NCBI GenBank assembly: GCA_019454405.1
Contig: JACFOH010000002.1
Location: 1 to 39,541, forward strand
From: Promineifilum sp.
Lineage (GTDB): Bacteria > Chloroflexota > Anaerolineae > Promineifilales > Promineifilaceae
Length of the DNA: 39,541 bases
Direction: 5' to 3'
Shown here: positions 30,500-39,541 of the stretch, in pieces
How positions within the stretch are numbered: the stretch's first letter is position 1
Layout of the letters: every line of letters starts with the position of its first letter
The notes under the pieces: generated by a model
What the model was told of the DNA's origin: nothing
The model's database searches: none
What the model saw: only the letters and a program-made list of their open reading frames with translations
Program-made: the position numbers and the translations under genes

Positions 30500-31852
30500 A
30501 TGGCACACGCAACGATGACTTTCCCGCCCGATTTCCTCTGGGGCACTGCAACCTCGTCCTATCAAGTCGAGGGCGATAACACAAACAGCGACTGGTATAC
30601 ATGGGAGGCGGCCGGCCACATCAAGGGCGACCTGGGCGCAGGGCGCGCGGCCGACTGGTGGGAAAACGCCGAGCGCGACCTGGACATCGCCGCCGAGATG
30701 GGCAACAACGCCCACCGCCTGTCGCTGGAGTGGAGTCGCATCGAGCCGGAGCCAAGCGTCTTTGATGAAGTGGCCATCGCCCGCTACCGCGCCATCCTGC
30801 AAGGTTGCCATGATCGGGGGCTGGAGCCAATGGTGACCCTCCATCATTTCAGCAACCCGCTATGGCTGGTAGAAAAAGGTGATTTCAATAACGATATCGT
30901 CATCAACTATTTCAGGCGCTACGCGACCAAGGTCGCTACCGAACTGGGCGATTTAATCCCGAAATGGATCACCATCAACGAGCCAATGACCTACTGCGTG
31001 ATGCGCTATCTGACAGGTGAATTTCCTAAACCGTCACGCTTGGGGTTCGGCGGCCTGTTTGAGGCGATTCACAATCTGCTGCGCTGCCACGTAGCCGCCT
31101 ATCATGCCATTAAAGAGATACATCCCGAGGCGTTGATCGGCACGGCTAATAATATCCAGATATTCGAGCCGCGGCCCGGCGGCAACATCATCGACCGCTG
31201 GTGGGCCAACCTCGTCCGACGCATCTATAACGACAGCTGGCAGGACGCGCTACACACCGGTCGATATCGAGGGTTGGTGGGCAGCAAGTTCTTCGAAGGG
31301 CTGGCTGGAACCTATGATTTCGTGGGTGTCAACTACTACACGCGGTTCTACGTGCGCTTTCCCCCACCGCCGGGATTCGTGGAGCGCGACTGGGGTCCCG
31401 ACGCAGTGGTCAGTGATGGCGACTATGGCGAGGTCTACGCGCGCGGCCTGTTCAAAGTGATCGACCACGTCTGGAAGCGATACCGGAAGCCGATTTATAT
31501 TACCGAGAACGGCGTGCCCGATGCGGCCGACCGGCTCCGGCCAGGTTTCCTGCTGGATCATCTACGGCAGGTATGGTACGCGATCAACTTCTGCTATCCG
31601 GTGATGGGCTACTATCACTGGTCGCTGGTCGACAATTTCGAATGGGATCGCGGTTGGACGCAACGCTTCGGATTGATCGCGATCGACCCGCAAACGCAGG
31701 AAAGAACATGGCGGCCGAGCGCGCGTCTGTATCGCGAGATCTGCCAAAGCTACAGCCTGAACGACGAAATGGCTCAACACTACGCGCCAGGGATGCTGCC
31801 GGTGATGTGGCCAGGAGATCTGCCGGGAAGCAGTGAACCCAGGCCCTTATGA
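30500..31852 (+). CDS. Family 1 glycoside hydrolase (beta-glucosidase type)
   Basis: Retaining beta-glycosidase, 450 residues, TIM barrel, cytoplasmic (no signal peptide). Starts MAHATMTFPPDFLWGTATSS, the standard GH1 beginning, which fixes the start at 30500. The acid/base glutamate is E161 in TINEPMTYC and the nucleophile E336 in ITENGVPD; DFVGVNYYTRFY and the substrate-binding YYHWSLVDNFEWDRGW follow. The stop overlaps the YitT start. Which beta-glycoside it cleaves is not determined by sequence. Confidence 0.95.
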   Translation: MAHATMTFPPDFLWGTATSSYQVEGDNTNSDWYTWEAAGHIKGDLGAGRAADWWENAERDLDIAAEMGNNAHRLSLEWSRIEPEPSVFDEVAIARYRAILQGCHDRGLEPMVTLHHFSNPLWLVEKGDFNNDIVINYFRRYATKVATELGDLIPKWITINEPMTYCVMRYLTGEFPKPSRLGFGGLFEAIHNLLRCHVAAYHAIKEIHPEALIGTANNIQIFEPRPGGNIIDRWWANLVRRIYNDSWQDALHTGRYRGLVGSKFFEGLAGTYDFVGVNYYTRFYVRFPPPPGFVERDWGPDAVVSDGDYGEVYARGLFKVIDHVWKRYRKPIYITENGVPDAADRLRPGFLLDHLRQVWYAINFCYPVMGYYHWSLVDNFEWDRGWTQRFGLIAIDPQTQERTWRPSARLYREICQSYSLNDEMAQHYAPGMLPVMWPGDLPGSSEPRPL

Positions 31853-32790
31853 GCGCAATACAAAACAATAATAACTGGAAAGCACGGACGCTAGAGCGAG
31901 TGCAACAATTACGCCAGAATCGACGGCCCGGCGCAGCCCGGCGGATCATGCTCGATTACGCCGTGATCATTCTGGGAAGCGTTATGTTGGCCCTGAGCAT
32001 GCACCTCTTCTTCATCCCCCACCGCCTTGTCGCAGGGGGACTAAGCGGCACGGCGCAGCTAATCAATAATTTCACTGGCTGGCCCATCGGCACATTGTCG
32101 TTCATCCTCAATATCCCGCTCTTCGTCCTGGGCTGGTTCTATCTCGGTGGCTATCGTTTCCTGGCGCGGACGGTATTCGCCTCACTTGTGTTCTCGGCCG
32201 TGCTGGACGGGATGCAATTCTTCTGGCCGGATGTAATCCTGACCGATGACCTGGCGCTCAACGCATTCTATGGCGGCGTGACGGCCGGCGTGGCCGTGGG
32301 GCTGCTATTCCGGGCGCATTCGACCAGCGGCGGCACAGATATCCTCGCCCGCATCCTGGAACGGCGATTCGGCACGCCGCTATCACGAGCCTATCTCTAC
32401 ACTGACGGCGTGGTCGTATTTCTGGCCGGACTCACGTTTGGTTGGGAGTTGGCTCTCTACGCGGTCATCGCTCTCTATGTAGGCGGCGTGCTGGTCGAAG
32501 TCACGCTCAACGGACCAAACGTCATGCGCGTGGCCGCGATCATCACCACACAACCACAAGCCGTGGCCGATCGCATCCTGGCCGACCTGGAACGCGGTGT
32601 CACCGAGTGGTCCGGCCGAGGTATGTACACCGGTACAGAGCGCCACGTGTTGCTGTGTGCCATCAGCCAGGTCGATACCGTCGTGCTCAAAGAGATCATC
32701 CACGACGTCGATCCCCAAGCGTTTGTGATCATCGGCAAGGCGCAAGAAGTGTTGGGCGAGGGGTTCAGGAGTTTGCGGGAAGGCGCCTAG
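31849..32790 (+). CDS. YitT-family membrane protein
   Basis: Integral membrane protein of 313 residues: five to six transmembrane segments (YitT domain; HLFFIPHRLVAGGLSGTAQL, AHSTSGGTDILARIL are family signatures) and a C-terminal cytoplasmic DUF2179 domain (about 225-300, GRGMYTGTERHVLLCAI). The family's transport substrate is not established. The ATG overlaps the GH1 stop (ATGA), so it is co-translated with the beta-glucosidase. Confidence 0.93.
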   Translation: MSAIQNNNNWKARTLERVQQLRQNRRPGAARRIMLDYAVIILGSVMLALSMHLFFIPHRLVAGGLSGTAQLINNFTGWPIGTLSFILNIPLFVLGWFYLGGYRFLARTVFASLVFSAVLDGMQFFWPDVILTDDLALNAFYGGVTAGVAVGLLFRAHSTSGGTDILARILERRFGTPLSRAYLYTDGVVVFLAGLTFGWELALYAVIALYVGGVLVEVTLNGPNVMRVAAIITTQPQAVADRILADLERGVTEWSGRGMYTGTERHVLLCAISQVDTVVLKEIIHDVDPQAFVIIGKAQEVLGEGFRSLREGA

Positions 32791-32807
32791 CAGATTCGTT
32801 TATTACT

Positions 32808-32836
32808 TTGCCGGCCTGTTCTCAATATGCTAAACT
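32808..32836 (+). promoter_or_regulatory. Promoter of the MttB cluster
   Basis: TTGCCG (32808-32813), 17 nt spacer, TAAACT (32831-32836). Predicted start near 32843, inside the repeat operator. Confidence 0.5.
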
Positions 32837-32840
32837 GCCG

Positions 32841-32865
32841 TGAACATATCGTTCACAATATGAAC
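32841..32865 (+). promoter_or_regulatory. Triple half-site operator, candidate IclR-regulator binding site
   Basis: TGAAC (32841-32845), GTTCA (32851-32855) and TGAAC (32861-32865): three alternating half-sites exactly 10 bp apart, forming two overlapping inverted repeats. It covers the expected transcription start and ends 5 nt before AGGA of the ribosome site, so binding should repress. An IclR-family gene lies 1.6 kb downstream in the same cluster. Confidence 0.65.
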
Positions 32866-32878
32866 AGGCAGGAAAGCT

Positions 32879-34399
<1,521 letters not shown>

Positions 34400-34416
34400 T
34401 CAGCTCCACCGAGCCG

Positions 34417-35172
34417 ATGGCCGGCACGCAATCTATCCAGCGCGCTGTAGCCATGCTGAAGGCCTTCACTGACGAGCGACCGTCATGGAACGTCAGCGAC
34501 CTGGCCGAGGCTGTCGGTCTCAACCGAACGACGGCCTATCGACTGCTGACCGCTCTGGAGAGCGCCGAATACGTCGTGCGAGACCCTGTCACCGATGATT
34601 ACCGGTTGGGATCAGGATTGATCGTTCTGGGCGCAAGGGCGGCCCGGGCCAACTCGATCAGGGCTATCGCTCTACGCGAGCTGGAGGCGCTGGCATTGGA
34701 GACGGGGGAGACGGCAACATTGGAGATCCTGTCTGATCGGCACATGATCATCATTGAGGAAATCCTGGGCGAATACGTCACCAGCGGCAGCCAACACATC
34801 GGCAGCCGCTGGCCAGCTTACGCGACATCTACCGGCAAAGCCATTCTGGCGCAAATGATGCCGGACGAGCTGGACGCCGTCCTTCCCAAACCGTTGCTAC
34901 CTTTAACCAAGCGGACGATCATCTCGCCGGATTTGCTGTACGAACATCTGGCAGAAATTCGCCACCGGGGGTATGCCGTCTCGGCCGAGGAGCTGGAGAT
35001 GGGCTATCTGGCCGTCGGCGCGGTGGTGCTCGGCTCCTCGGGCCGGCCGGTCGCCGCTATCAGTCTGGGTGGCACGCTGACGCGAATGACCGACGAACGA
35101 GTGCCCGAGATCGGTGAACAAGTGCGCGCGGCCGCGGAGCGCATCTCGCATCGGCTAGGCTACCGAAGATAA
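34417..35172 (+). CDS. IclR-family transcriptional regulator
   Basis: DNA-binding regulator of 251 residues. N-terminal winged helix-turn-helix: SIQRAVAMLKAFTDERPSWN, VSDLAEAVGLNRTTAYRLLTALE, DDYRLGSGLIVLG. C-terminal effector domain with RWPAYATSTGKAILAQM, RGYAVSAEELEMGYLAVGAVV and ISLGGTLTR. Lies 17 nt after the mttB stop, so probably co-transcribed and self-regulated. A weak ribosome site suggests low expression. Likely ligand is the cluster's substrate or a breakdown product (inference). Confidence 0.95.
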   Translation: MAGTQSIQRAVAMLKAFTDERPSWNVSDLAEAVGLNRTTAYRLLTALESAEYVVRDPVTDDYRLGSGLIVLGARAARANSIRAIALRELEALALETGETATLEILSDRHMIIIEEILGEYVTSGSQHIGSRWPAYATSTGKAILAQMMPDELDAVLPKPLLPLTKRTIISPDLLYEHLAEIRHRGYAVSAEELEMGYLAVGAVVLGSSGRPVAAISLGGTLTRMTDERVPEIGEQVRAAAERISHRLGYRR

Positions 35173-35236
35173 ACAAATTATTCGATTTCAAAAGCGAACC
35201 GTGAAACCTGCGAAGAAATCATTTTAAGGAGAGTTT

Positions 35237-36436
35237 ATGCCCCTACCGACCCCGTTCCACACCCGGACGTCGGCCGTCTGCGAAAGTTACGAATGGCGAA
35301 ACTGGTCCGGTTATTTATCGGCAGGCATCTACGAGATGTCCCACGATCGAGAGTATTACGCCATCCGCAACAGTGCGGCGCTGATCGACGTCTCCCCCCT
35401 GTACAAGTACGAAATCACCGGACCTGATGCCGCTCGCCTCGTCGATCGAGTCATCACCCGTGACGTCACGCGGCAGAAGATCGGCCAGATCTATTACACG
35501 CCCTGGTGCGATTCCGACGGCAAAGTCATCGACGACGGCACGGTATCACGACTGGATACAAATCACTTCCGCATCACCTCGGCCGACCCCAACTGGCGCT
35601 GGTTCAAGGATGTCGGCTACGGTCTAAACGCCGACGTAGTTAACGTCAGCGACGATCTGGCGGCGTTGTCGCTCCAGGGGCCGCGCAGTCGGGCAATCCT
35701 GCAAGAGGTCGTCAGCGGCATTGATTTCGCTAATCTGAAGTATTTTCATTTGGCCCACGGCCAGGTCGAGGGGTTCCCCATCACCGTCACTCGTACCGGC
35801 TACACGGGCGACCTGGGTTATGAGCTATGGGTGCGACCCGAATACGCCGAGCGACTATGGGATCGCCTGATCGAGCACGGCACCGGCCATGACATTCTGC
35901 CGGCAGGCATCATACCGATGGACATCGCGCGCGTCGAAGCAGGCTTGATCATGATCGCCGTCGATTACATTTCCAGCCAGCACGCCGTCATCGAGAGTCA
36001 AAAATCGTCACCCTACGAGATCGGTCTGGGATGGGCGGTCTCGCCACGCAAGGGTGATTTCATCGGCCGGCGCGCCTTGGCCAAGGAACGGGAACGGGGT
36101 TCCCTCTGGGGCTTCGTCGGCGTGCAATACGACTGGGCGACGCTGGAGCGACTGTTCGCTGAAGAAGATTTGCCGCCTCATGTGGCGGGGCGCGCCTCGC
36201 GCTCGGCCGTACCTGTCTACGAGGCAGGCAACTCCAGCCATCACATCGGCCAGATCACAACCCATACCTTCTCGCCTGTTCTGAAACAATACATCGGCAT
36301 TGGCACGCTTCTAAACCCCCATACCCAGATCGGCAATCGGGTAGACGTAGAAGTGACTGTCGAATTCAAACGCAAACGATGCCCGGCAACGATCGTGCCA
36401 ACACCGTTCTTTGATCCGCCAAGGAAAAAGGCCTGA
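35237..36436 (+). CDS. GcvT-like tetrahydrofolate-dependent aminomethyl/methyltransferase
   Basis: Homologue of the glycine-cleavage T protein and of the folate domains of dimethylglycine and sarcosine dehydrogenases, 399 residues. Key motifs: SALIDVSPLYKYEITGPDA-like N-terminus, GKVIDDGTVSRL with the conserved Asp pair, LSLQGPRSRAIL, RTGYTGDLGYELWV, and IPMDIARVEAGLIM. The C-terminal beta-barrel domain includes IGRRALAKER and the ending KRKRCPATIVPTPFFDPPR. No other glycine-cleavage genes are near, so a role in demethylation of the cluster's substrate is likelier than glycine cleavage. AAGGAG precedes the ATG. Confidence 0.93.
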   Translation: MPLPTPFHTRTSAVCESYEWRNWSGYLSAGIYEMSHDREYYAIRNSAALIDVSPLYKYEITGPDAARLVDRVITRDVTRQKIGQIYYTPWCDSDGKVIDDGTVSRLDTNHFRITSADPNWRWFKDVGYGLNADVVNVSDDLAALSLQGPRSRAILQEVVSGIDFANLKYFHLAHGQVEGFPITVTRTGYTGDLGYELWVRPEYAERLWDRLIEHGTGHDILPAGIIPMDIARVEAGLIMIAVDYISSQHAVIESQKSSPYEIGLGWAVSPRKGDFIGRRALAKERERGSLWGFVGVQYDWATLERLFAEEDLPPHVAGRASRSAVPVYEAGNSSHHIGQITTHTFSPVLKQYIGIGTLLNPHTQIGNRVDVEVTVEFKRKRCPATIVPTPFFDPPRKKA

Positions 36437-36458
36437 GGAGTGGAGGAGCAACTGACCC

Positions 36459-38045
36459 ATGAATAACCAATACGATGCCATCGTCATCGGCGGCGGACAC
36501 AATGGACTGGTCGCCGCCGCTTACCTGGCCCGCGCAGGCAAGAAAACTCTCGTCCTGGAGAAGCGTTATCTGGTAGGCGGCGCGTCCGTCACCGAAGAGA
36601 TCTTCCCTGGCTTTAAATTCACCGTCTTTTCCTACGTCGTCAGCCTCTTCCGACCGGAGATTATTCGCGAACTCAACCTTCCGGCCCACGGCCTGACTAT
36701 TCTGCCCCTGGAAAGCACCCTGACGCCCACGCTGGACGGCCGCGACTACCTCTACCGCGACGGCGATCATTACCAGACTCTGCGTAACATCGCCCGCTTC
36801 TCACAGCGCGACGCCGACGCCTACGACGAATACGCCCGCTACATGTACTTCATGGCCAAGGCGGTACGCTACATCATGGGCATCATCCCGCCTGACCCGA
36901 CGACGTTCAATCCCAAGGACATGATGGGGCTTGTCGACATGGCCCGGCACTTCCTGAACCTGGATCAGGACCAGCTCTACGTTCTGGCCAAGCTAATGAC
37001 TATGAGCGCGGCCGATTTCGTCGAGCAATGGTTCGAGTCGGAACCGCTTAAGGCGACGCTCTCAGCCAGCGGCATCATCGGCACGTTCCTTGGCCCACGC
37101 TCGCCGGGCACGGCCTACGTCTTGCTGCACCATTATATGGGCGAGATCGATGGCGCTTATCGGGCCTGGGGTTTCCACAAAGGCGGCACAGGTGGACTGG
37201 CGCAGACGCTGGCCCGCGCGGCCGAAGCACAAGGGGCCGAGATTCGTTGCAACGCCGGCGTGTCGAAGGTACTGGTCAAAAATGGCCGCGCCTACGGGGT
37301 CGTTCTGGAGAACGGCGACGAGATTCATGCTCCGCTGGTACTGTCCAGCCTCGACCCGAAGCAGACCTTCCTCAACCTGGTCGAGCCAAACCAACTGCCC
37401 GACGATCTGGTGGGCGCAGTTCGACGCTTCCAGACCCTCGGCTCGTCGGGCAAGGTCAACCTGGCGCTGGACCGCCTTCCGGAATTGGCCTGCCGCCCCG
37501 GGCCTGGCCGGCACCTGGCCGGCGCCATCTCCATGAGTCCCAATCTCGATATCATCGAGCAAGCTTACGACGACGCCAAGTACGGCAATTTCTCGCGCCG
37601 GCCATATATGGATGTCATTATCCCGTCGATGATCGACCCGGATATGGCCCCGCCCGGCAAGCATGTCATGTCCTGCTTCGTGCAGTACGCGCCTTACAAA
37701 CTGGCCGACGGTGAATGGACGGACGAGAAACGCGAGGCGTTCGGCGACGCGGTCGTCAATGTGCTGGAAACCGCCTTCCCGGATATCAAGGACATCATCC
37801 TGCACCGGCAAGTACTGACACCCGTCGATATCGAGCGGACGACCGGCATCACCCAAGGAAACATCTTCCACGGCGAGCTAAACCTGTCGCAACTCTTTTT
37901 CTTGCGACCGGCGGCCGGCTACGCCAAATACCGCACACCCATCAAAGGCTACTACCAGTGTGGTTCCGGCACCCATCCCGGCGGCGGCATCATGGGCGCG
38001 CCCGGCCGGCTGGGCGCGCTGGAGGCGCTTAAGGGCGGGCACTGA
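36459..38045 (+). CDS. FAD-dependent oxidoreductase (PYROXD2/phytoene desaturase-like), first of a tandem pair
   Basis: Flavoprotein of 528 residues. FAD-binding dinucleotide fold: DAIVIGGGHNGLVAAAYLARAG, then LVLEKRYLVGGASVTEE. Middle signatures AWGFHKGGTGGLAQTLARAAE and VLSSLDPKQTFLNLV are typical of the CrtI/PYROXD2 group; the C-terminal FAD loop reads GYYQCGSGTHPGGGIMGAPG. Follows the GcvT-like gene by 22 nt with GGAGG upstream. Probably oxidises an amine or a demethylated intermediate (inference); carotenoid desaturation is unlikely given the neighbours. Confidence 0.93.
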   Translation: MNNQYDAIVIGGGHNGLVAAAYLARAGKKTLVLEKRYLVGGASVTEEIFPGFKFTVFSYVVSLFRPEIIRELNLPAHGLTILPLESTLTPTLDGRDYLYRDGDHYQTLRNIARFSQRDADAYDEYARYMYFMAKAVRYIMGIIPPDPTTFNPKDMMGLVDMARHFLNLDQDQLYVLAKLMTMSAADFVEQWFESEPLKATLSASGIIGTFLGPRSPGTAYVLLHHYMGEIDGAYRAWGFHKGGTGGLAQTLARAAEAQGAEIRCNAGVSKVLVKNGRAYGVVLENGDEIHAPLVLSSLDPKQTFLNLVEPNQLPDDLVGAVRRFQTLGSSGKVNLALDRLPELACRPGPGRHLAGAISMSPNLDIIEQAYDDAKYGNFSRRPYMDVIIPSMIDPDMAPPGKHVMSCFVQYAPYKLADGEWTDEKREAFGDAVVNVLETAFPDIKDIILHRQVLTPVDIERTTGITQGNIFHGELNLSQLFFLRPAAGYAKYRTPIKGYYQCGSGTHPGGGIMGAPGRLGALEALKGGH

Positions 38046-38140
38046 GAGACCTGCAGGAGGTAGGAAGGACGGCCCTCAAACATGCCCCCGCCCCGCTTCC
38101 TCATTCTCTCGCGCCTCGACAGGAGACATGGCGAACTCTT

Positions 38141-39541
38141 ATGGATAAACAATACGACGTAATTGTAATCGGCGGCGGCCATAACGGGCTGGTGGCCGCG
38201 GCGACCCTGGCTCAGGCCGGCAAGAGCGTGCTGGTGCTGGAGCGCCGCGACATACTGGGCGGCGCGGCCGCCACCGAAGAGCTATTCCCCGGCTACTGCA
38301 TGGATACCGGCCATAGTGACACGGCGCTCTTCATGAATGAGATCTCGCAGAAGCTGGGCCTCGATCGGCATGACTTGAAATTCTACGAGAACCCCGCCCT
38401 GCTATTCGCGCCCCAACCGGACGGCCGCGCGCTGACCATCTGGCGTGACGAGTCTCGCACCGTGGCAGAAATCGCTCGATTCAGCGAGCGCGACGCATCC
38501 CGCTGGCCTGATTTCCGGCGGCAGGTCGAACGCATGGGCAATTTGCTGCGAGGTATGCTGCTGCTGACCCCGCCGGATCTCGGCCGGCTGCGTGGCGACG
38601 TGATGACTTGGGGGCCATTAGCTCTGCGCCTGCGCCAGATGGGCGGCGCTGACATGATGGAACTGTTCCGCATCTTGCCCATGGCCGTTCAAAGCTACCT
38701 GGATGAATGGTTCGAGAGCGACGCGCTGAAGGGCGCGCTGGGCGGCTCGGCCGTCCTCGGCTCCACTCTGGGGCCACGTAGCGGCGGCACAACTCTGATG
38801 TTCCTCTACCAAAACCTGGGGGGATTGCTGGCGCATCGCTTCGTCGAGGGCGGTATCGGCCGCTTATCCGAGGCGCTGGCGGCGACCGCCCAAACCTATG
38901 GCGCCACTATCCGCACCGGAGCAACCGTCGAGTCCATCCTGATGGAAGGCGATCTGGAGCCTGCGGCCGCTGGTGTCAGACTCGCCACCGGCGAAGAAAT
39001 ACGAGCTACGGCCGTCCTCTCCAACGCTGATCCCCGCCGAACGCTGTTTGATCTGGCCGGGCCACAGCAACTGGAGCCACGAGTGATGCGACATGTTCGC
39101 AATATTATCTATCGTGGCAGTACGGCCCGCCTCAATCTGGCCTTGCGCGGACTGCCGCCCTTCGCCGGGCTGACGGACGAGGCGCAGCTGGGTGGTCGTA
39201 TTCGCTTCAGCCCCAGCCTCGACTACCTGGAGCGCGCTTATGACGCGGCGAAATACGGTCGTATTTCAGAGCATCCTTACCTGGAGATGTTCATCCCCAC
39301 ACTCCACGACTCAGCGCTGGCTCCGGTCGGACAACACCTCCTGAACATCACCATCCAGTTTGCCCCTTACGAGCTGCGCGAAGGCGATTGGAACGAGAAG
39401 GGCGAGGAGTTGGTCGAGACCGTCATGGCCACACTGGAAAGCATCGCGCCGGGCATCCGCCAACAGATCATCCACCAGCATATCACAACGCCGCTTGACC
39501 TGGAGCAGACATATCATCTGACCGAGGGCAGCATCTATCAT
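38141..39541 (+). CDS. FAD-dependent oxidoreductase, second of the tandem pair (cut at window end)
   Basis: Paralogue of the preceding gene; 467 codons are visible and the frame runs off the window. Starts MDKQYDVIVIGGGHNGLVAA, followed by VLVLERRDILGGAAATEELF, GPRSGGTTLMFLYQNLGG, FVEGGIGRLSEALAA and VLSNADPRRTLFDLAG, in the same order as its neighbour. The ATG at 38141 has its AGGAG 15 nt upstream, better spaced for a tiny reading frame (38128-38148) that ends inside this gene's second and third codons, so translation may start by coupling. Missing C-terminus should hold the final FAD loop. Confidence 0.92.
   Translation, partial: MDKQYDVIVIGGGHNGLVAAATLAQAGKSVLVLERRDILGGAAATEELFPGYCMDTGHSDTALFMNEISQKLGLDRHDLKFYENPALLFAPQPDGRALTIWRDESRTVAEIARFSERDASRWPDFRRQVERMGNLLRGMLLLTPPDLGRLRGDVMTWGPLALRLRQMGGADMMELFRILPMAVQSYLDEWFESDALKGALGGSAVLGSTLGPRSGGTTLMFLYQNLGGLLAHRFVEGGIGRLSEALAATAQTYGATIRTGATVESILMEGDLEPAAAGVRLATGEEIRATAVLSNADPRRTLFDLAGPQQLEPRVMRHVRNIIYRGSTARLNLALRGLPPFAGLTDEAQLGGRIRFSPSLDYLERAYDAAKYGRISEHPYLEMFIPTLHDSALAPVGQHLLNITIQFAPYELREGDWNEKGEELVETVMATLESIAPGIRQQIIHQHITTPLDLEQTYHLTEGSIYH

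Noticed and set aside
35161..35236. Second operator upstream of the GcvT-like gene (TTCG-N10-CGAA)
   Set aside because: It does not match the TGAAC/GTTCA repeat and is too short to separate from chance.

Overview
The window looks like a chromosomal segment of a moderately GC-rich bacterium, most plausibly a member of the Chloroflexota (Anaerolineae-like). That placement rests on gene content and style only: a type II isopentenyl-diphosphate isomerase beside an archaeal-type GGPP synthase, RpoC with a long coiled-coil clamp insert, large multi-spanning membrane glycosylation proteins, and an MttB/GcvT/FAD-oxidoreductase cluster. No rRNA, tRNA, CRISPR array, insertion sequence or integrase was seen. 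Both edge genes are cut: an aminotransferase on the left and an FAD oxidoreductase on the right.

Layout. (1) 1-2.7 kb, minus strand: sugar-modifying operon (GT2, SDR epimerase, DegT/StrS aminotransferase). (2) 2.8-7.4 kb: a two-domain nuclease (DUF2779 type) convergent with two translationally coupled AAA/STAND-like ATPases, the second carrying a degenerate nuclease-like tail. (3) 7.6-11.8 kb, minus strand: exopolysaccharide operon (UDP-xylose synthase, O-antigen ligase/polymerase, GtrA flippase, GT4). (4) 12-14.1 kb, plus strand: isoprenoid pair (fni, GGPP synthase), closed by a bidirectional terminator. (5) 14.2-21.3 kb, minus strand: xseB, ftsY, prfB with its programmed +1 frameshift, then rpoC behind a structured leader. 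(6) 21.7-22.2 kb: greA. (7) 22.3-30.3 kb, minus strand: yebC, ruvC, ruvA running by overlapping codons into a 1383-residue YfhO/Wzx-type fusion and a GT39-like transferase. (8) 30.5-32.8 kb, plus strand: GH1 beta-glucosidase and YitT. (9) 32.9-39.5 kb, plus strand: MttB-family methyltransferase, IclR regulator, GcvT-like protein and two tandem FAD oxidoreductases.

How they fit together. GT2, GtrA, the YfhO-type and GT39-type GT-C proteins, the Wzx-like module, the O-antigen ligase and the nucleotide-sugar enzymes form a plausible cell-surface glycan system with polyprenyl-phosphate donors. The last cluster looks like catabolism of an N- or S-methylated compound, with the methyl group passed to tetrahydrofolate and the remainder oxidised by flavoenzymes, under an IclR regulator for which a triple-repeat operator sits at the mttB transcription start.

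Most notable points: the YfhO-flippase fusion; the corrinoid-less MttB cluster with its operator; the ATPase pair with a nuclease-like domain lacking its catalytic residues; the prfB frameshift site; three genes whose -10 box lies 6-8 nt before the start codon (leaderless mRNAs); and terminator-like leaders before rpoC and greA.
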